DNA of 64,000 bases from Deuterostichococcus epilithicus. Lineage: Eukaryota > Chlorophyta > Trebouxiophyceae > Prasiolales > Stichococcaceae. Positions 33,949 through 45,430 of the stretch are shown here, piece by piece. The stretch spans positions 992,001 through 1,056,000 of the forward strand of contig JAVTLE010000010.1 of NCBI GenBank assembly GCA_033439295.1, read 5' to 3'. A program made the translations under genes and the position numbers. The notes below the pieces were generated by a model that was not told the origin of the DNA, searched no databases, and saw only the letters and a list, made by a program, of their open reading frames with translations. How positions within the stretch are numbered: the first letter of the stretch is position 1; the number at the start of each line of letters is the position of its first letter.

Positions 33949-36245
33949 TCAGGCAGTCTGTAGCTGTGTCTGCTTGTCGGCGATGCGCCGCTGGCTGGCC
34001 TTCAAAATCGTCGGCTCCCTGACGCTCAGCTGCGCAGTGTGAATACGTCGCCAGTCAACTTTCATGCGACCGAGCCCAACGTATTCGAAGACCAGGTTGC
34101 ACCGTCCGCCGGCGCAGACACGACTTGAACAAGCAGCCTTCACCTCCATGTTGTGGAAGTTGAAGGCGATCAGCGGCCGGCCCCGCAGCACCGGCGCCAG
34201 CACCTCCGACATGTTGTCGTCATCAGCTTCGCCCACCTTCAGCGACATGAGACACTTCCACTGAGGGAGGTAAGGGCCATCAGTGCTTGAACCTGGTCTG
34301 GCGCGCAGGCGTGGCTGGGGACGCAGCTGCCACTTTTGAAAGTGTCGTGACGGGATGATGAGCTTGACCACCATCGCACCTCCAGTGTCGCGGTCCTGAT
34401 GGGGCTCACGTTTGTCCGCAGGTGGCAGGTGTACTTCAGCAACTCCGGGCATTCCTCTGTCGCGCCGCTGCACGCAAACCGTCCCTTCGGGCCTTTGGGC
34501 CTGAGCTATTGGTTGCTATGACCTTACAACGTGCGTGCCTTTCAGCGCGGAGAGCGATAGTTTGCCCTGGGTCATGGCCATGTGCAGAGGTGTGGCGGCA
34601 GAGATGCAGCCGACCGCCGCAACCTCTTGCTGAGGGAGCTCGGCTGTGCGACCCGACGTCGTTGCTGTCTTGGCTCACCTGAAGCTGGGCAGCAGGATGG
34701 TCATACGCGGACCTGGCCAGCCGCGCAGCGCAGGCGGCAGCGTAAGTCGGCACACCTGCAGAGTGCGCAACAGCACTTGGAACCTGGCGCACTCAGGTGG
34801 AGACCACGTCATGCATCGAGGGGGTGCTTCCCAACCATGAGCAGCTGGACCTGCAGCCTGTGACATCATGCCCAGAAGTGCCCAGAAGATGCAATGCGCA
34901 TGCAGCTTGTTGAGCAGCAGTCACCGGCTGCTGCAGACCCCGCTCATGGCGCTGGCGGCGCCACCAGGGGCCGCCCTCGCTGTTCCTCAGCACGAGCGGA
35001 TGGTCTGCTGCAACCGCGCCGCTGCCGCCGCCGTGAGAAGACTGCGCCGCACCCCGCCCGCTGCCTCCGCTGACCTGTTCCTCTGCAGCAGGGGCAGCCC
35101 AGCGCTGTGACAATCCGAGTCTTGCCGCCATCCGTTAGCCGCCGCCTGTGGCTCTCAGTCGGGCAAGCAGAGGACAGCTTCAGCCAGACAACGGTGGGTT
35201 TTCTGGCAGGCAGCGGCGTCATCCTGGCCACGCACGAGATCATGACAAGACGGGTCTGTGCCTCACCAGCGCCCTCCCACCACCCGCGCCGGCCGAGGAA
35301 CGTGACGCTGCTGTCCTGTTCGAAGGCAGCCTGCCGCGATGGCAGCCCAACTTTCTGCAGCCCGTGATTCCTGGCCTCCCTGTTCCAAGCGAGTTGCGCC
35401 TGTGAATGCCTCGACCTTGCTGGACGTCCCTGCCATGATGCGTTCGACAGGAAGCGGACCATGCACCTGGCTGGGCAGCACCGTCAAGGACAGGCACCTG
35501 TCATTGACATAGACGCGCGCCGCCCATGCGCACGAGCCCGGGAAGTTCCACACGAGGCCCGCCACCGCCACGAGCTGCACAGCATGCCACCAGCATGCTC
35601 GCTTAGGCGTCAGAACCGTGCAGTTTGCTGAGCTGCTGCTGAGCACTGCTCGCCGCCGTGCCTCCCCACAGCAGCAGAGATGCCAAGAGCGCCTCGCCGG
35701 ATGACGCTACTTCTCGACTCTGCGAGTCTCACCTCGTCAAAGGCGCCGACAGGGCTGTCTGTGTAGCGCGCCAAGTAGAAGCCGCCGAGGGTGTACCTGG
35801 TTTTGGAAGAAACAAGCCATTTCTGACGGTGCGACACCCTGTGGCACAATGCATCCGTGTCGTAGCCTCCCAAAGCAAGGAAACAGATGGTCCGCGCACC
35901 CAAAAAGGCTAACGAGTTTCAGCGAATCCGGAATGTATTTCCTCGCCTGCGTGCCAGGACAGACTTGTTAACAATCAATTGTTCGATCCTGCGGATGCAT
36001 GACATGTCCCGCCGTCCTGTCATGCCTGGGGCTTGTGCATGGTGCGGCAGCTGTGCAGGATCAGCTCTTACCTCTGAAACTTTCACCAATTGAAGCTGGT
36101 AGAGCGCCCTGCGTTTCCCAAGCAAGTCAGCGTCACGAGCCGTCACGAGCCGGGAGGGTCGCATGCTGCGCGCCGCCGGTACAGCTTGCAAAAGTTCAGA
36201 AACCGACCTGCCCTTGAATACCCACGGCGATTCCTCGTAGCCCAT
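33949..36245 (-). CDS. NXD1: NEOXANTHIN-DEFICIENT 1-like protein (acetoacetate decarboxylase-like fold)
   Basis: In plants NXD1 is required for neoxanthin formation; it has an acetoacetate-decarboxylase-like fold without a proven reaction. Ten exons join in phase to about 307 aa: 36245-36208, 36108-36072, 35946-35900, 35796-35733, 35574-35498, 35379-35267, 35082-34939, 34712-34679, 34467-34410, 34260-33949. Landmarks: SPWVFKG|RALYQLQLVK, KYIPDSLKLVSLFG, YTLGGFYLARYTDSPVGAFD, VAGLVWNFPGSCAWAARVYV, HGLQKVGLPS, RMTILLPSFSG, CPELLKYTCHL, LMSLKVGEADDD and RPLIAFNFHNMEV. Exon 7 is Gly/Ser-rich and poorly conserved, but both its junctions are phase-correct. The last exon is longer than in plants and may contain one more intron after NME (GTGAAG). 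No transit peptide precedes the domain. Confidence 0.9.
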
Positions 36246-36649
36246 CCGCGGCTTTGATGCGATTCTACGCTAAGCTGAACATCTGCGTATGTGCGCTACG
36301 TCGACAAATTTGTATTCCGGCAACGCGGTCAGACAGCTAATTACCTCCTCGCAGATTACACCAAACGCTTAATGATATGCCTCGATGGTTGCGTGCAATC
36401 AGAATGAAACTGACTGACACTCGAACGCTACGGGCGGCCAGTATGGCGCAGAAACCAGCCGTCGCATCTTCAGCTATCCTAATCGGTCCACGGTGGCTCG
36501 GTGTACCTAGGCATGGGTAAATGATAAGGTGAAAGCTAATCTCAGCGACCCGCCACGCAGCCGGGTCTGGGTCTGTCCTCTGTCAGTCGGTCACTTTGCG
36601 CACAACATCAAAAACGAACGTTCGATCCATTTGAAGTAAAGCAGTGAAT
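36246..36649. promoter_or_regulatory. Divergent promoter region, NXD1-like / plastid cyclophilin
   Basis: 404 bp, clearly lower in GC than the exons, between two divergent start codons. No exon, repeat or RNA gene is recognised. Confidence 0.5.
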
Positions 36650-38991
36650 ATGGCGATCTCAACTGTGCAGGCAGGGGTGAGTCTGTGGATTGTGACGCAA
36701 GCACCTGCCACCAGCTGCGACACAAAGTCGGTCGCAACGACACGAACAGTGCTCTCACCATGTTCATTGCGTCAATTTCAGCTCTACTACTGCAACTGCA
36801 GATGGGCCTGGCAACCCGCCTCGTCGCGCCGGCCCGCATGGTGATCCCATGCACAGCGCCGGAGGGCTGCCTGCTTTCCTCTATCCACATGCCGCAAGTC
36901 CTGAAGTACTGTGCACCCGTCCACTGCCTCCGGAAGACTGACACTGGAAGCCATTTCACACTGATCCCACAATGACGAGCTGAAAACTACAGCAGGCGAG
37001 CGCGCGGTGTGCCGGCGGCCAGGCGGCGCTGCAGTGCCGCAGCCCATTCTTCAGCGGCAAGAAGCTGCAGGGCTTCTCTGCCACCCGCCAGGCGCGTCGA
37101 TGCGGCTGCGGCTGGCCGCATGGCATGGGTGCCGTCCTTCCAAGACGATGGGTGCTCTCCTGCGCGCTCGCCGGCGCACACACGGCACGTGAGCGCGCAC
37201 ACAACTCGTGTCTGCCCTAGCTTGATCCCTGTTCTGAATTGGCCCGCAGGTGGCCAGCCGGGCGCAGGTGCGCGTGTCGGCTGCGCAGGCGGAGGTCACC
37301 GACAAGGTGTTTTTTGACATCAAGATCGGCAAGAAGGACGCCGGCCGCATTGTCATAGGCCTCTACGTGAGTCTCTCAGCATGACTCTGCTCGATGCCAG
37401 GAAGCTCGTTGTCACCGAGGAACATTCAAATCGTTATGCAGCCCTTGTACGGAGTCTGCTGTGGGGTCCCTTGACGACATGGGGCATGGTGGCTCTGATG
37501 GCGCCGCTGACTCTGGGACCCGCTGCATTACAGGGGGGCGAGGTGCCGAAGACGGCTGACAACTTCAAGCAGCTGGCAACCGGCGAGCAGGGCTTTGGCT
37601 TCAAGGGCAGGTGAACAACACATGTCAGTGCTGCCGCTGCTCGGGGCTGCGCCAGCTGTTTGCGGGAGGCCACCATTGCTGCCCCGGACGAGATTGACGG
37701 GCTGTAAATTTGGTCAGAGCTGGTATCGATTGTTTGTCTCCTGCGTTGCGTTCATGCAAGTCTGGCTGACGATTTTGGTGTCATTGCTTGTGTCGCAGCG
37801 GCTTCCACCGCGTCATCCCGAAGGTGAATCAGCTTCCTACGTGCATTGCTGGCAGGGCTTGCGACCACTGCTGCACTTTCAAGCGTGCATCTTTCTCACA
37901 TGATCGGGGACTGCACCCGCTGCCGTTGCCGGCTTGCTTGTTGCTGGGGGTTACCGCTTCTTCTGCTGCCCGCCTGCAGTTCATGATCCAGGGCGGTGAC
38001 ATGACAGCGGGTAACGGCACGGGCGGCAAGTCCATCTACGGTCGCACCTTCGCTGACGAGGTGAGCCGCACACAAGTGGAACGAGACGGTCGTCCTTCGG
38101 CAGTGCAGTCGATGCTTCGTACACACTGCCAATCAACTCCACACCGACTTGACAGCACAATTTTAAAAAACCTTCGCAAATCAATGCGCAGAACTTCAAT
38201 CTGAAGCACGGCGGGCCCGGCACGCTGTCGATGGCAAATGCAGGCCCCAACACCAATGGCAGCCAGGCACGATATTCATTCCCTGCTTCATCGGCTTCAA
38301 GCTCCTTGTGGGAATTCTGTATTGTCGTCCGTCACGGGAGGCGCATGGGGATACAGGGCAGCTGCACGGCTGTGCCGGCATGATAGAGCAGCTTTGGCTG
38401 CTGACTGGTGCCCGCAATTTCTGCGCAGTTCTTCATCTGCACAGAGCAGACGCCGTGGCTCAACGGCAAGCACGTCGTCTTTGGCGAGGTGGGTCGTGCA
38501 TCCCATCAGTTCGTCGATGTCGGCATGCACCGTCCTTCTCGATTCATCCAGAGCACTCATAGAATCTTCGTTTGACAGTCAGCGGCATCTTCTCTGGTGG
38601 CAAACTTTGGAAACATAAACATGTCGTTATGTCATGCAGGTGCTGGAGGGCTACGAGGTAAATGGACGGCCGAGTGCAATAATTGCTGTCTATTCAGTTG
38701 TGTGTACCGTCGAATTTGATTGCCTGTATTGCTTTGACCCAATGGCAGTGCTGGCTCGGCTGATCTCTAATGCATTTTTCCGCAGGTTGTCAAGGCCATT
38801 GAGGTGACGGCCCGTTCCTATGCCCGCTTGATCATCAGCAAGCATGGCCCGTTCACCGCAGGGACCTCATACAGCAAAGTGTGAGGTTTGGGCAATGAAA
38901 ATTGAGTTGTCTTGGGTTGCAGGGCACTAAGACGGACGGCCGCGATCGCCCAGTCGAGGATGTGATCATCGCGGACTCTGGCGCCTTGTGA
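36650..38991 (+). CDS. CYP20-2: Chloroplast peptidyl-prolyl cis-trans isomerase (cyclophilin, CYP20-2 type)
   Basis: Speeds cis/trans rotation at prolines. Eleven exons join in phase to 220 aa: 36650-36676, 36996-37091, 37250-37366, 37534-37610, 37799-37823, 37980-38060, 38192-38266, 38429-38488, 38640-38657, 38786-38803, 38923-38991. Residues 1 to ~50 are Ser/Ala/Arg/Gln-rich ([19 protein letters not shown]), a plastid transit peptide. The domain then starts at [14 protein letters not shown]. Active-site blocks are intact: [41 protein letters not shown], and [14 protein letters not shown] with the cyclosporin-contact Trp. Two consecutive exons are only 18 nt (VLEGYE and VVKAIE) and another is 25 nt. 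Exons ending at 37091 and 38266 use GC donors (CAG|GCGCGT, CAG|GCACGA). Stroma versus lumen is not settled. Confidence 0.94.
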
Positions 38992-39545
38992 TTTTCACCT
39001 GCCGTTGCATGCATGTTCCATGGGTGGGTTTGCAGAACGGGCATGGCAGCGCAACGCTGTTCATTTAGTTTCTGGAAGCGTGCCTAGTTCAAACATGCAG
39101 TCCACCGCAGTGCAGCCGAAATCACCGAAAGAAACCCGCTGCAGCATGTTCCCGAGTTTACGCCGCGCAGCACTCGACAATCCCCAATTCGATCGAAGAT
39201 GAAATTCCCACAATGCTCAGAGGCGGCCCAAAATTGCTGCCAGGTTCAACATTCGTTTTGGCTCCCAAGGGTCACGGCCACACGAATTCTGCTCGGTGCA
39301 ATACCAGGACGTCTTTCGTCCTGCACTCCCGCCCTGCCAAATCATGCTCTAGTGCATGGATTTCTCCCACAAATGCTGTTGAAGTCAAGGTCGTCATTCG
39401 ATGCTGAAAGGTGCTGAGGTGGCCGTTCAAGCCTGCACAGGGAGCTAAGCTACAAAAGCTGTGCCTCTTGGCACAGCGCCGCAATCATAGTTAGCTCAGG
39501 GCGGAAATAAACCCCAATTCGTACGCGACCTGCTGAAAGAGGCCG
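38992..39545. other. Convergent intergenic region, cyclophilin / AP2 factor
   Basis: 3' UTRs of converging genes, relatively AT-rich. No exon, RNA gene or mobile element is recognised on either strand. Confidence 0.5.
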
Positions 39546-42500
39546 TCAGTCATCGAACATGCCCTCGAACTCGGACGCGCCACCGCCGCCGCCGCCGCAG
39601 CCGCCGCCAAACATGAGCTCCTCGCCGCCAATGTGGACGGAGCCGAGGCGCAATGGCGACTCCTCAGGCTCCTGCTTGAAGACCTGTTGGTCCAGCAGCT
39701 CCGGCAGCATGTCTGCACAGCACAACACAGAGAGGTTGTGAGGGGCAGCCGCCTTGGACGCTCATGAGCTGGCTGACGCCAGGCGAACAAAGGCTTGAAC
39801 CTGTGCTGCGGCGGCGGCGCCGGACATGAACAGCCTAGGAGCTTGCCACATGCTTGCTGCCTGACCGGCGTTTGGAAACGTTGTTCACTTGAGACTGTCA
39901 CCCTTGCAATGAGCTCCAAACATGCGAATCCTGCATATATCGCGGCAGTAATATACGAAGGAAATGGCGGCACTACACAGCCGTGTTTGGGTGTTGACAT
40001 AGACAGCAAGTCCGAGGGGCTCACCCTGGCAGTATTCGGCCGAGAGACCCGGGGGAAGCCCATTGGACATGCCGTGGGTGGTTGGCGCCATCTCCAGCTG
40101 CGTGTGCACATTTCCGGCAAAGGACGCAGACCGCGGCAGGGTCGACAGCTGCGCTGACGGCACCCAGGTTTGGCCTGCGCGGCGGCAGGCAGGGGTGAGT
40201 GCTGATTCGAAGCATGGCCAGTGACAGACTCTGTGCACCCTATCTTGCACGGCCACAGGGGACACTCGGTCCAAGCCTGGAAATAGTGTCCCCTGACGAC
40301 CAGGGGCGCCATTATCCAGGCGTCCCAAGTTGCTAGGAACTGCCAGTGCTGCACGTTCTGGGAGCCATGCACAGCGCGTGCACTTGCTCACCCATCGACG
40401 TCGCCAGCGCGCCGGTCGACGCCGAGCGCATGACGCAGCCCATCATGCTGCCGCCAGCGGTGGGCAGGGACGGCAGGCGCGGCGGCCTGAAGCCGGGCGA
40501 CGACGGCGATTCGACTGCCGGGCTGTGCAGTGGCAGCCATGGCGAGGTGGCCGCCGCTGGGTGGCCTGGTGATGGCACCTGACGCAGCAGAAAGCAGGAT
40601 TTCGAGTCAGGGCGCACTGGTGCACACGTCAAAGCGCATCGATGCACACCCTTTACACGCTGATGTGCCAATGACGCTAGCAGCCGGCCGGCCACCGCGG
40701 AGGCAGAATGGGTGATGCATAGCAAGGCCGGCGGCAGCAGAGCGATTTGCAAGGCTGCAGCCACAAAGCAAGTGCAAGAGTAGCACTGGGTGGGTATCTA
40801 AATGCAGACCTGCACTGCCATGGGCTGCGGCTCCTGCTGCAGGTGCGCGGGCGTGTGCATGCGACGTATTGGCGAGCCCGGGCACGGCTGACGAGTCAGG
40901 CCCATGGAGCCGACGCCGACGCCGCCGCTGAAGCTGTCACTCCGCAGGGGAGTATGCAGCGCGCTGCCGGCCTGCTGCAGGGCGGTCGGCATGGAGCCAA
41001 TGCGCAGCGGCATGCGCGGCAGCTGCGGCATCTGGGGCGTGCACGGCCGCTGGGTGTCTCGGCTCCAGGCTGCATGCGCACCATGTGTCAGCTGCTGTTG
41101 ACGATGGACTGGTGAGACGCTCCAAGATGTGTGGGAATAGTTACTACCAAGAACATGTGGCAGTGGAAAGCAAGATTGGAAAGCTGCTGCAAGCAGGTGA
41201 TGTGCAAGACACAGGCAAGGCAACTATGCTTTGCGCACCCTGAGTCTGGCCTAGAATGCCGTCAGCGTCGGAAGGCCTGCCGGCCTGCGTAATGGCGTCC
41301 TGCAACGGGTGTAAGGGCGCACACAATCGTCACCCTGGGCAGACATGTGTGCGAATATGATGTCGGTCATTTGGCAAAGATAAAGGTTGACGAGCTGGAC
41401 ACAACAGGCGGCTGCTGCAGTGGCAGCCTGCGACCAAACACCTCTGTTTACGATCTCACTCTCACCCGCTGCAGTGTGGCAGATGGCTGGAACGTTGGCG
41501 ACAGGTCGTCACCGCCGTGCCCAGAGGTGTCCACAGACATTGGCGTGCCGGGCGGCGGCGTGCGCGGCCACTCGGCGGCCGGTGTTGCCCCCGCCACTAA
41601 ACTACCCGTGCTGTGCACGTGAGGCATAAAGTCGGGCTGGCTGTGCGGGCTGGTCGCAGCCGCAAGCCCCGGGCTGACCATCATCGGCGCAGACGTCCAG
41701 CCGAGGGTCAGTCCAGGCAGCGGCGGCGAGGACGGCCGATTGCCCGCTTCGTCAAGGCCGCCACGCTGCCCGGCGGGCGACGGCGGCGCCGAGCCGCCGG
41801 CGCAGGCGAAATGCGTTGCCTGGGCGCCAAACGGGGCGCGCCCCGCGCCGCCGCCGCCAAAGGGCATCCCACTGCCGCCACCGACTCCGCTGCCAAAGCT
41901 GCCCGCCGCCGAGCCGCCACTGGCAAATGGTGTCGAGGCGGCGCTGCCGACGCACGGCATCGCACCGGCACTGCCGGCGAAAGGCATGGCGCTGACGCCG
42001 TAGCCGCGCGCGCCGGTGAAGCTGCCAGAGCCGCCAGACATGAACTGCAGGTTGGACGTCGAGACCCGAGTCATGGATGACGCCCGCGAGGCGTCCGAGA
42101 TGCCGCTGGCGCCGCCTGACAGGCTGTGGTCACTGCTGCTGGCGCGCGCAAGCGCCAACGAGGCAACCGGCCCCGTCTCGGCGCGCGCTAGGCTCGGCTG
42201 CCGCTTGGGCGCCCCGGCCGCCGTGCGCACTGGCGGCAGCGCCACGGACCCTTTCGCTGCGGGAATGCACCAGAGGTTCTTCACTCCTTCGCTCTGGGAT
42301 CCGACCCGGTTCCGACTGGGCAAGCAGCAGCTGCAGATGCTTCGGGTCCGTTTGTGAAGCATTTCATCAGCCCTGGCGTGAGCATGGTACTGGGGAGCAG
42401 TGCGCACCTAAGCCGCTGCCGGTGGAGGCGCCGGCGCGTAACTTGGGGCTGGGCGCCGCAGTGGCGGGCTTCTGGGAGGGCGGCGGCAGGATGGGGCACT

Positions 42501-44403
42501 CATCCTTGAAGTTGACGTACGCCTTGGCCACGTCGTAGGGCTTGAGCTGCCACACCGCGGCATCATACGCGCGCGCTATGGGGAGGAGGGTGGTAAGTGT
42601 ACGGTCAGGTCATGCCAAGTCAGGTGTTTCACGATGCAGGGTGCAAGTACCGGACGATCTGCACCGGCTGCGGGCACCGAGTTGCGGGCATGCTTCATTG
42701 TCTGCATCGGGAATCTGTGCCATCAGCAGCTCTGTGAGGGGTAACACCTGCCGCCTCCTCGCTGTTGAACAGCTCGCGGTACGCCCACTTGCGGCTGACC
42801 ATGACCTTGGCCTCCCACCGGCCTTTTTTCCGCGACACGCCCCGGAATCTGCGCCCGATACACGCCCCTCACAGTCAGCATTCGTCATCCGCCAACCGCT
42901 GCCGCCAGACAGGCAGCACTCTTGGTGCTTAGGGCCTTGGTGGCGGTGGGCGTGGCATAAGTGTCCAACTACCCCCCAGCTGAATGCCGGATGAAACACT
43001 GTGCGCATCATTGAGTCGTGTGCCAGGCGTGCAACTCTTCAAGCCCTGAGATTGGAAGAGGCTCTGTCAACATTGACAGCACCTGGAGGACTTCTGCATA
43101 GGCTTGACGCCGAGCGCCAGCTGCAGCGAAGCTCGATCCAGTGACTGCAGCCGCGCAATCTCCACCGCAGAGTACTGGCTTGCGGGAAAATTCGTGGGTG
43201 CGTTGCCGTACATGGCCAGGCTGACGCGGTCGTAGGCACGCGCCGCATCCTCCTCGGCGACGTAGTAACCCAGGTGCGTCACTTTGCCATGCACCAGGAT
43301 GCGCGCCTGCGTGTTACATACAAAGGCTGAGTGTGATGAGAAGCGTTTTGTGGGATTGAGAGGAGAGTATATATATATACACACATATATATAGCTGGTG
43401 ACCGGCCGCATTTTGGCACCAGTCCCTGAGTGCGGCGCCCGTCGTCGTTGCTTGCGGCAGCCAAGGCAGCCTCCGGCGGCGCGGTGGCGCAAACACCGCC
43501 GGGCGCGTCCGCAGTGTTGGACTGAGCGCACGTCGCCATCCAGTAGACTTGTGATGATGTGTCGCGGCATCACATCTAAAGTCTGCAGGGGTGTGCACGG
43601 GCGAACCTGCCACTGGCCGGCCCTGTTGCTGGCGCCGACGCCCATGAAACGAGAGGTGCGCTGGCGGGCAATCGGGCGGCGCGCCGCCTGCAGCAGCGGC
43701 GCCAACTGTGTCTCAGCGCACGCGGCTGCAACACGCAGGCGGAGAGCAAATGTGCACTGCAGCTGAAGCCGGAAGGAGGCCATGCCATGAGCAATGGTGC
43801 ACTGTACCTTGACGGCGCTCTTCGGCGTCTTCCTGGGCGTTGCTGAGCGGCTATCGGGCGGTGAAGCCTGCGCATTGGGGACGGCACCACAGTGCGTCAT
43901 GCAGGCGCGTGCAACGAGGAGCCTGACGTCCCTGCTCGTGCTTGCATCGCTGTGTAAATACTGCATGCTCACAACTCAGTCGACTGGTACAAACACTCAC
44001 CTTGGTCCAGCTCGGCTCATCGCCCTCCGCGTCGGCCTCGCTGCCGTCAGAGAGCGCCTGCAGAGCGGACCGGTGCACCAATTGGTCCAGGAGGCGCGCA
44101 TGGGCGCCCGCGGCGGCATGGGTGGGAAAGTTGACACACGCCAGTAAACTAGCCGATGAGGCACACCGCAGGGCGCACCTGCGGCACTGCAACCGCCTTC
44201 TTCTTGCGCCTGTTGCCAATGGCAAGCGCGAACCCTGCGCCAGAGTCGGTGCGGATGCAGGAGCTGGCACCGGCGCCGGACGGTGATTGCTCCTCGGCCG
44301 CTCGCCTCGTCTCCGCTGCTGCTTGGCGCCTGCTGCTGCGCCGCTGCATCGATCCGGCGCCGACGGCCAGCAACAGGCCCGCCGCGTCCGCGGCGTCCGC
44401 CAT
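39546..44403 (-). CDS. AP2-family transcription factor with two AP2 DNA-binding domains (AP2/ANT type)
   Basis: Eleven exons join in phase to about 796 aa: 44403-44179, 44057-44001, 43687-43607, 43306-43083, 42848-42748, 42575-42408, 42256-41466, 41049-40810, 40578-40392, 40174-40025, 39712-39546. First AP2 domain: TSRFMGVGASNRAGQWQARI, then GYYVAEEDAARAYDRVSLAM. Second: RFRGVSRKKGRWEAKVMVSR, then LFNSEEAARAYDAAVWQLKP and AYVNFKD. The N-terminal exon carries a basic GNRRKKKAV (likely NLS); exon 2 is acidic. Most of the C-terminal half is Gly/Ser/Ala/Pro-rich, as in activation domains. It ends in an acidic block (MLPELLDQQVFKQEPEESP; FKQE resembles a SUMO site), then a Gly run and GMFDD. The start is uncertain because an upstream exon could splice in before 44403; exon 8's acceptor is chosen by phase. 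Confidence 0.88.
43366..43394. repeat. AT/AC microsatellite in an AP2-factor intron
   Basis: Alternating TATATATATA, ACACAC and ATATATAT tracts in the intron between the two exons of the first AP2 domain. It is the only clear dinucleotide microsatellite in the window. Confidence 0.9.
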
Positions 44404-45430
44404 CGCCAGCCGATCGGCTCGACTTCCACGCCGGCTTCCTGGCCGATATGCGGCTGCGCAGCTGCCTGGCCGCCGGATCGCGGCAGTCAGCGCCGCCTCA
44501 TGCCGAGCGCCTCATGGTGATCGCCGTTGCGCGCCTGTGCTGCCGCGTCTTCGCCAGATCGGGGGAAGCCGACCTACTTTGGCTGCTGGCTGTTGCTTTC
44601 GGGTGCGGCCTCGCGCGGGTCCAACTGCGACGCCGACGCGCGCAGCGTCCACACGTCGACCTCTTGCTGCAGGGCGGTCCAGTGCACGGGATATTTGCAG
44701 ACACTCGATGCACTACGGGTCGCTGCGCCAAAGCCTCAAATATGTGCCAGCCGGCCCCAACAACTGCACAGCGAGAGGCGGCCAGTGTGAACAGCCTTGA
44801 AGCTGCTAGTGGGTCCACTCAGCATAGGCTCTGGCGGGCAGGGTCGCACGCTACAGCGTCGCACGCTGAGACTGACTGGACCCATGCACGTGCTCCGCTT
44901 TATTTTTGCACTTTAATCTCAGCCCATGGCAGGCCGGTCATCCTGCTTCTGGTACTTCAACCGATCAGACGACCTCCTCTGGCTGCCACACCGGCGCTTT
45001 TGGCGCGGACTGGATTGCGGGACAACAGCGCGGCGAGCGCACCTTGCACGGCGCCCGCCTAGCTGGCGTGTGCCCTAACCGAGATACAATGTTACAACCG
45101 CTGCTCACCAGCACGCCCCGTCCTCAAGATTCCACTCGAAAAATCTCGTCCCCTGTTAGTCCTGCAATTCCAATTCGGACGAGGAAGTTGCGTGCCGCAT
45201 GTGCTGCATGTGCGATCTCTTCCGAAACAGGACTCCAAAAACTCAGGGTTCCCGTACGGGTTATTCATGACTACTCAAGACTTTGCGGTCGCTGCAGGTG
45301 CAGAGGCCATGCACACAGACCTGTGAGGAGGTCTTGCAGCGGTGCGCACAACCTACAAGGACGGTCGTTGCACGCATTCCTGCCCAGCAGCCGAGAGGCT
45401 AGGGTGTTTGTTCACAACATCGGAGCCAGC
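44404..45430. promoter_or_regulatory. Long divergent intergenic region, AP2 factor / SDR
   Basis: About 1 kb between two divergent start codons. The left third (to ~44820) is GC-rich with open frames on the minus strand and may hold an upstream AP2-factor exon or 5' UTR. The rest shows no coding pattern or repeat I can support. Confidence 0.45.

Noticed and set aside
33949-34473. Thought at first to be an isolated unknown minus-strand gene
   Set aside because: Joins in phase to the upstream NXD1-like exons.
35965-35990. GTTCGATCC resembling a tRNA T-loop
   Set aside because: No acceptor, D or anticodon stem can be folded around it; it lies in an NXD1-like intron.
41613-42080. Plus-strand Ala/Arg-rich open frame
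   Set aside because: Shadow of the large Gly/Ser-rich AP2-factor exon.
43366-43394. AT-rich element as a possible transposon end or origin
   Set aside because: Simple dinucleotide microsatellite without terminal repeats or target-site duplication.
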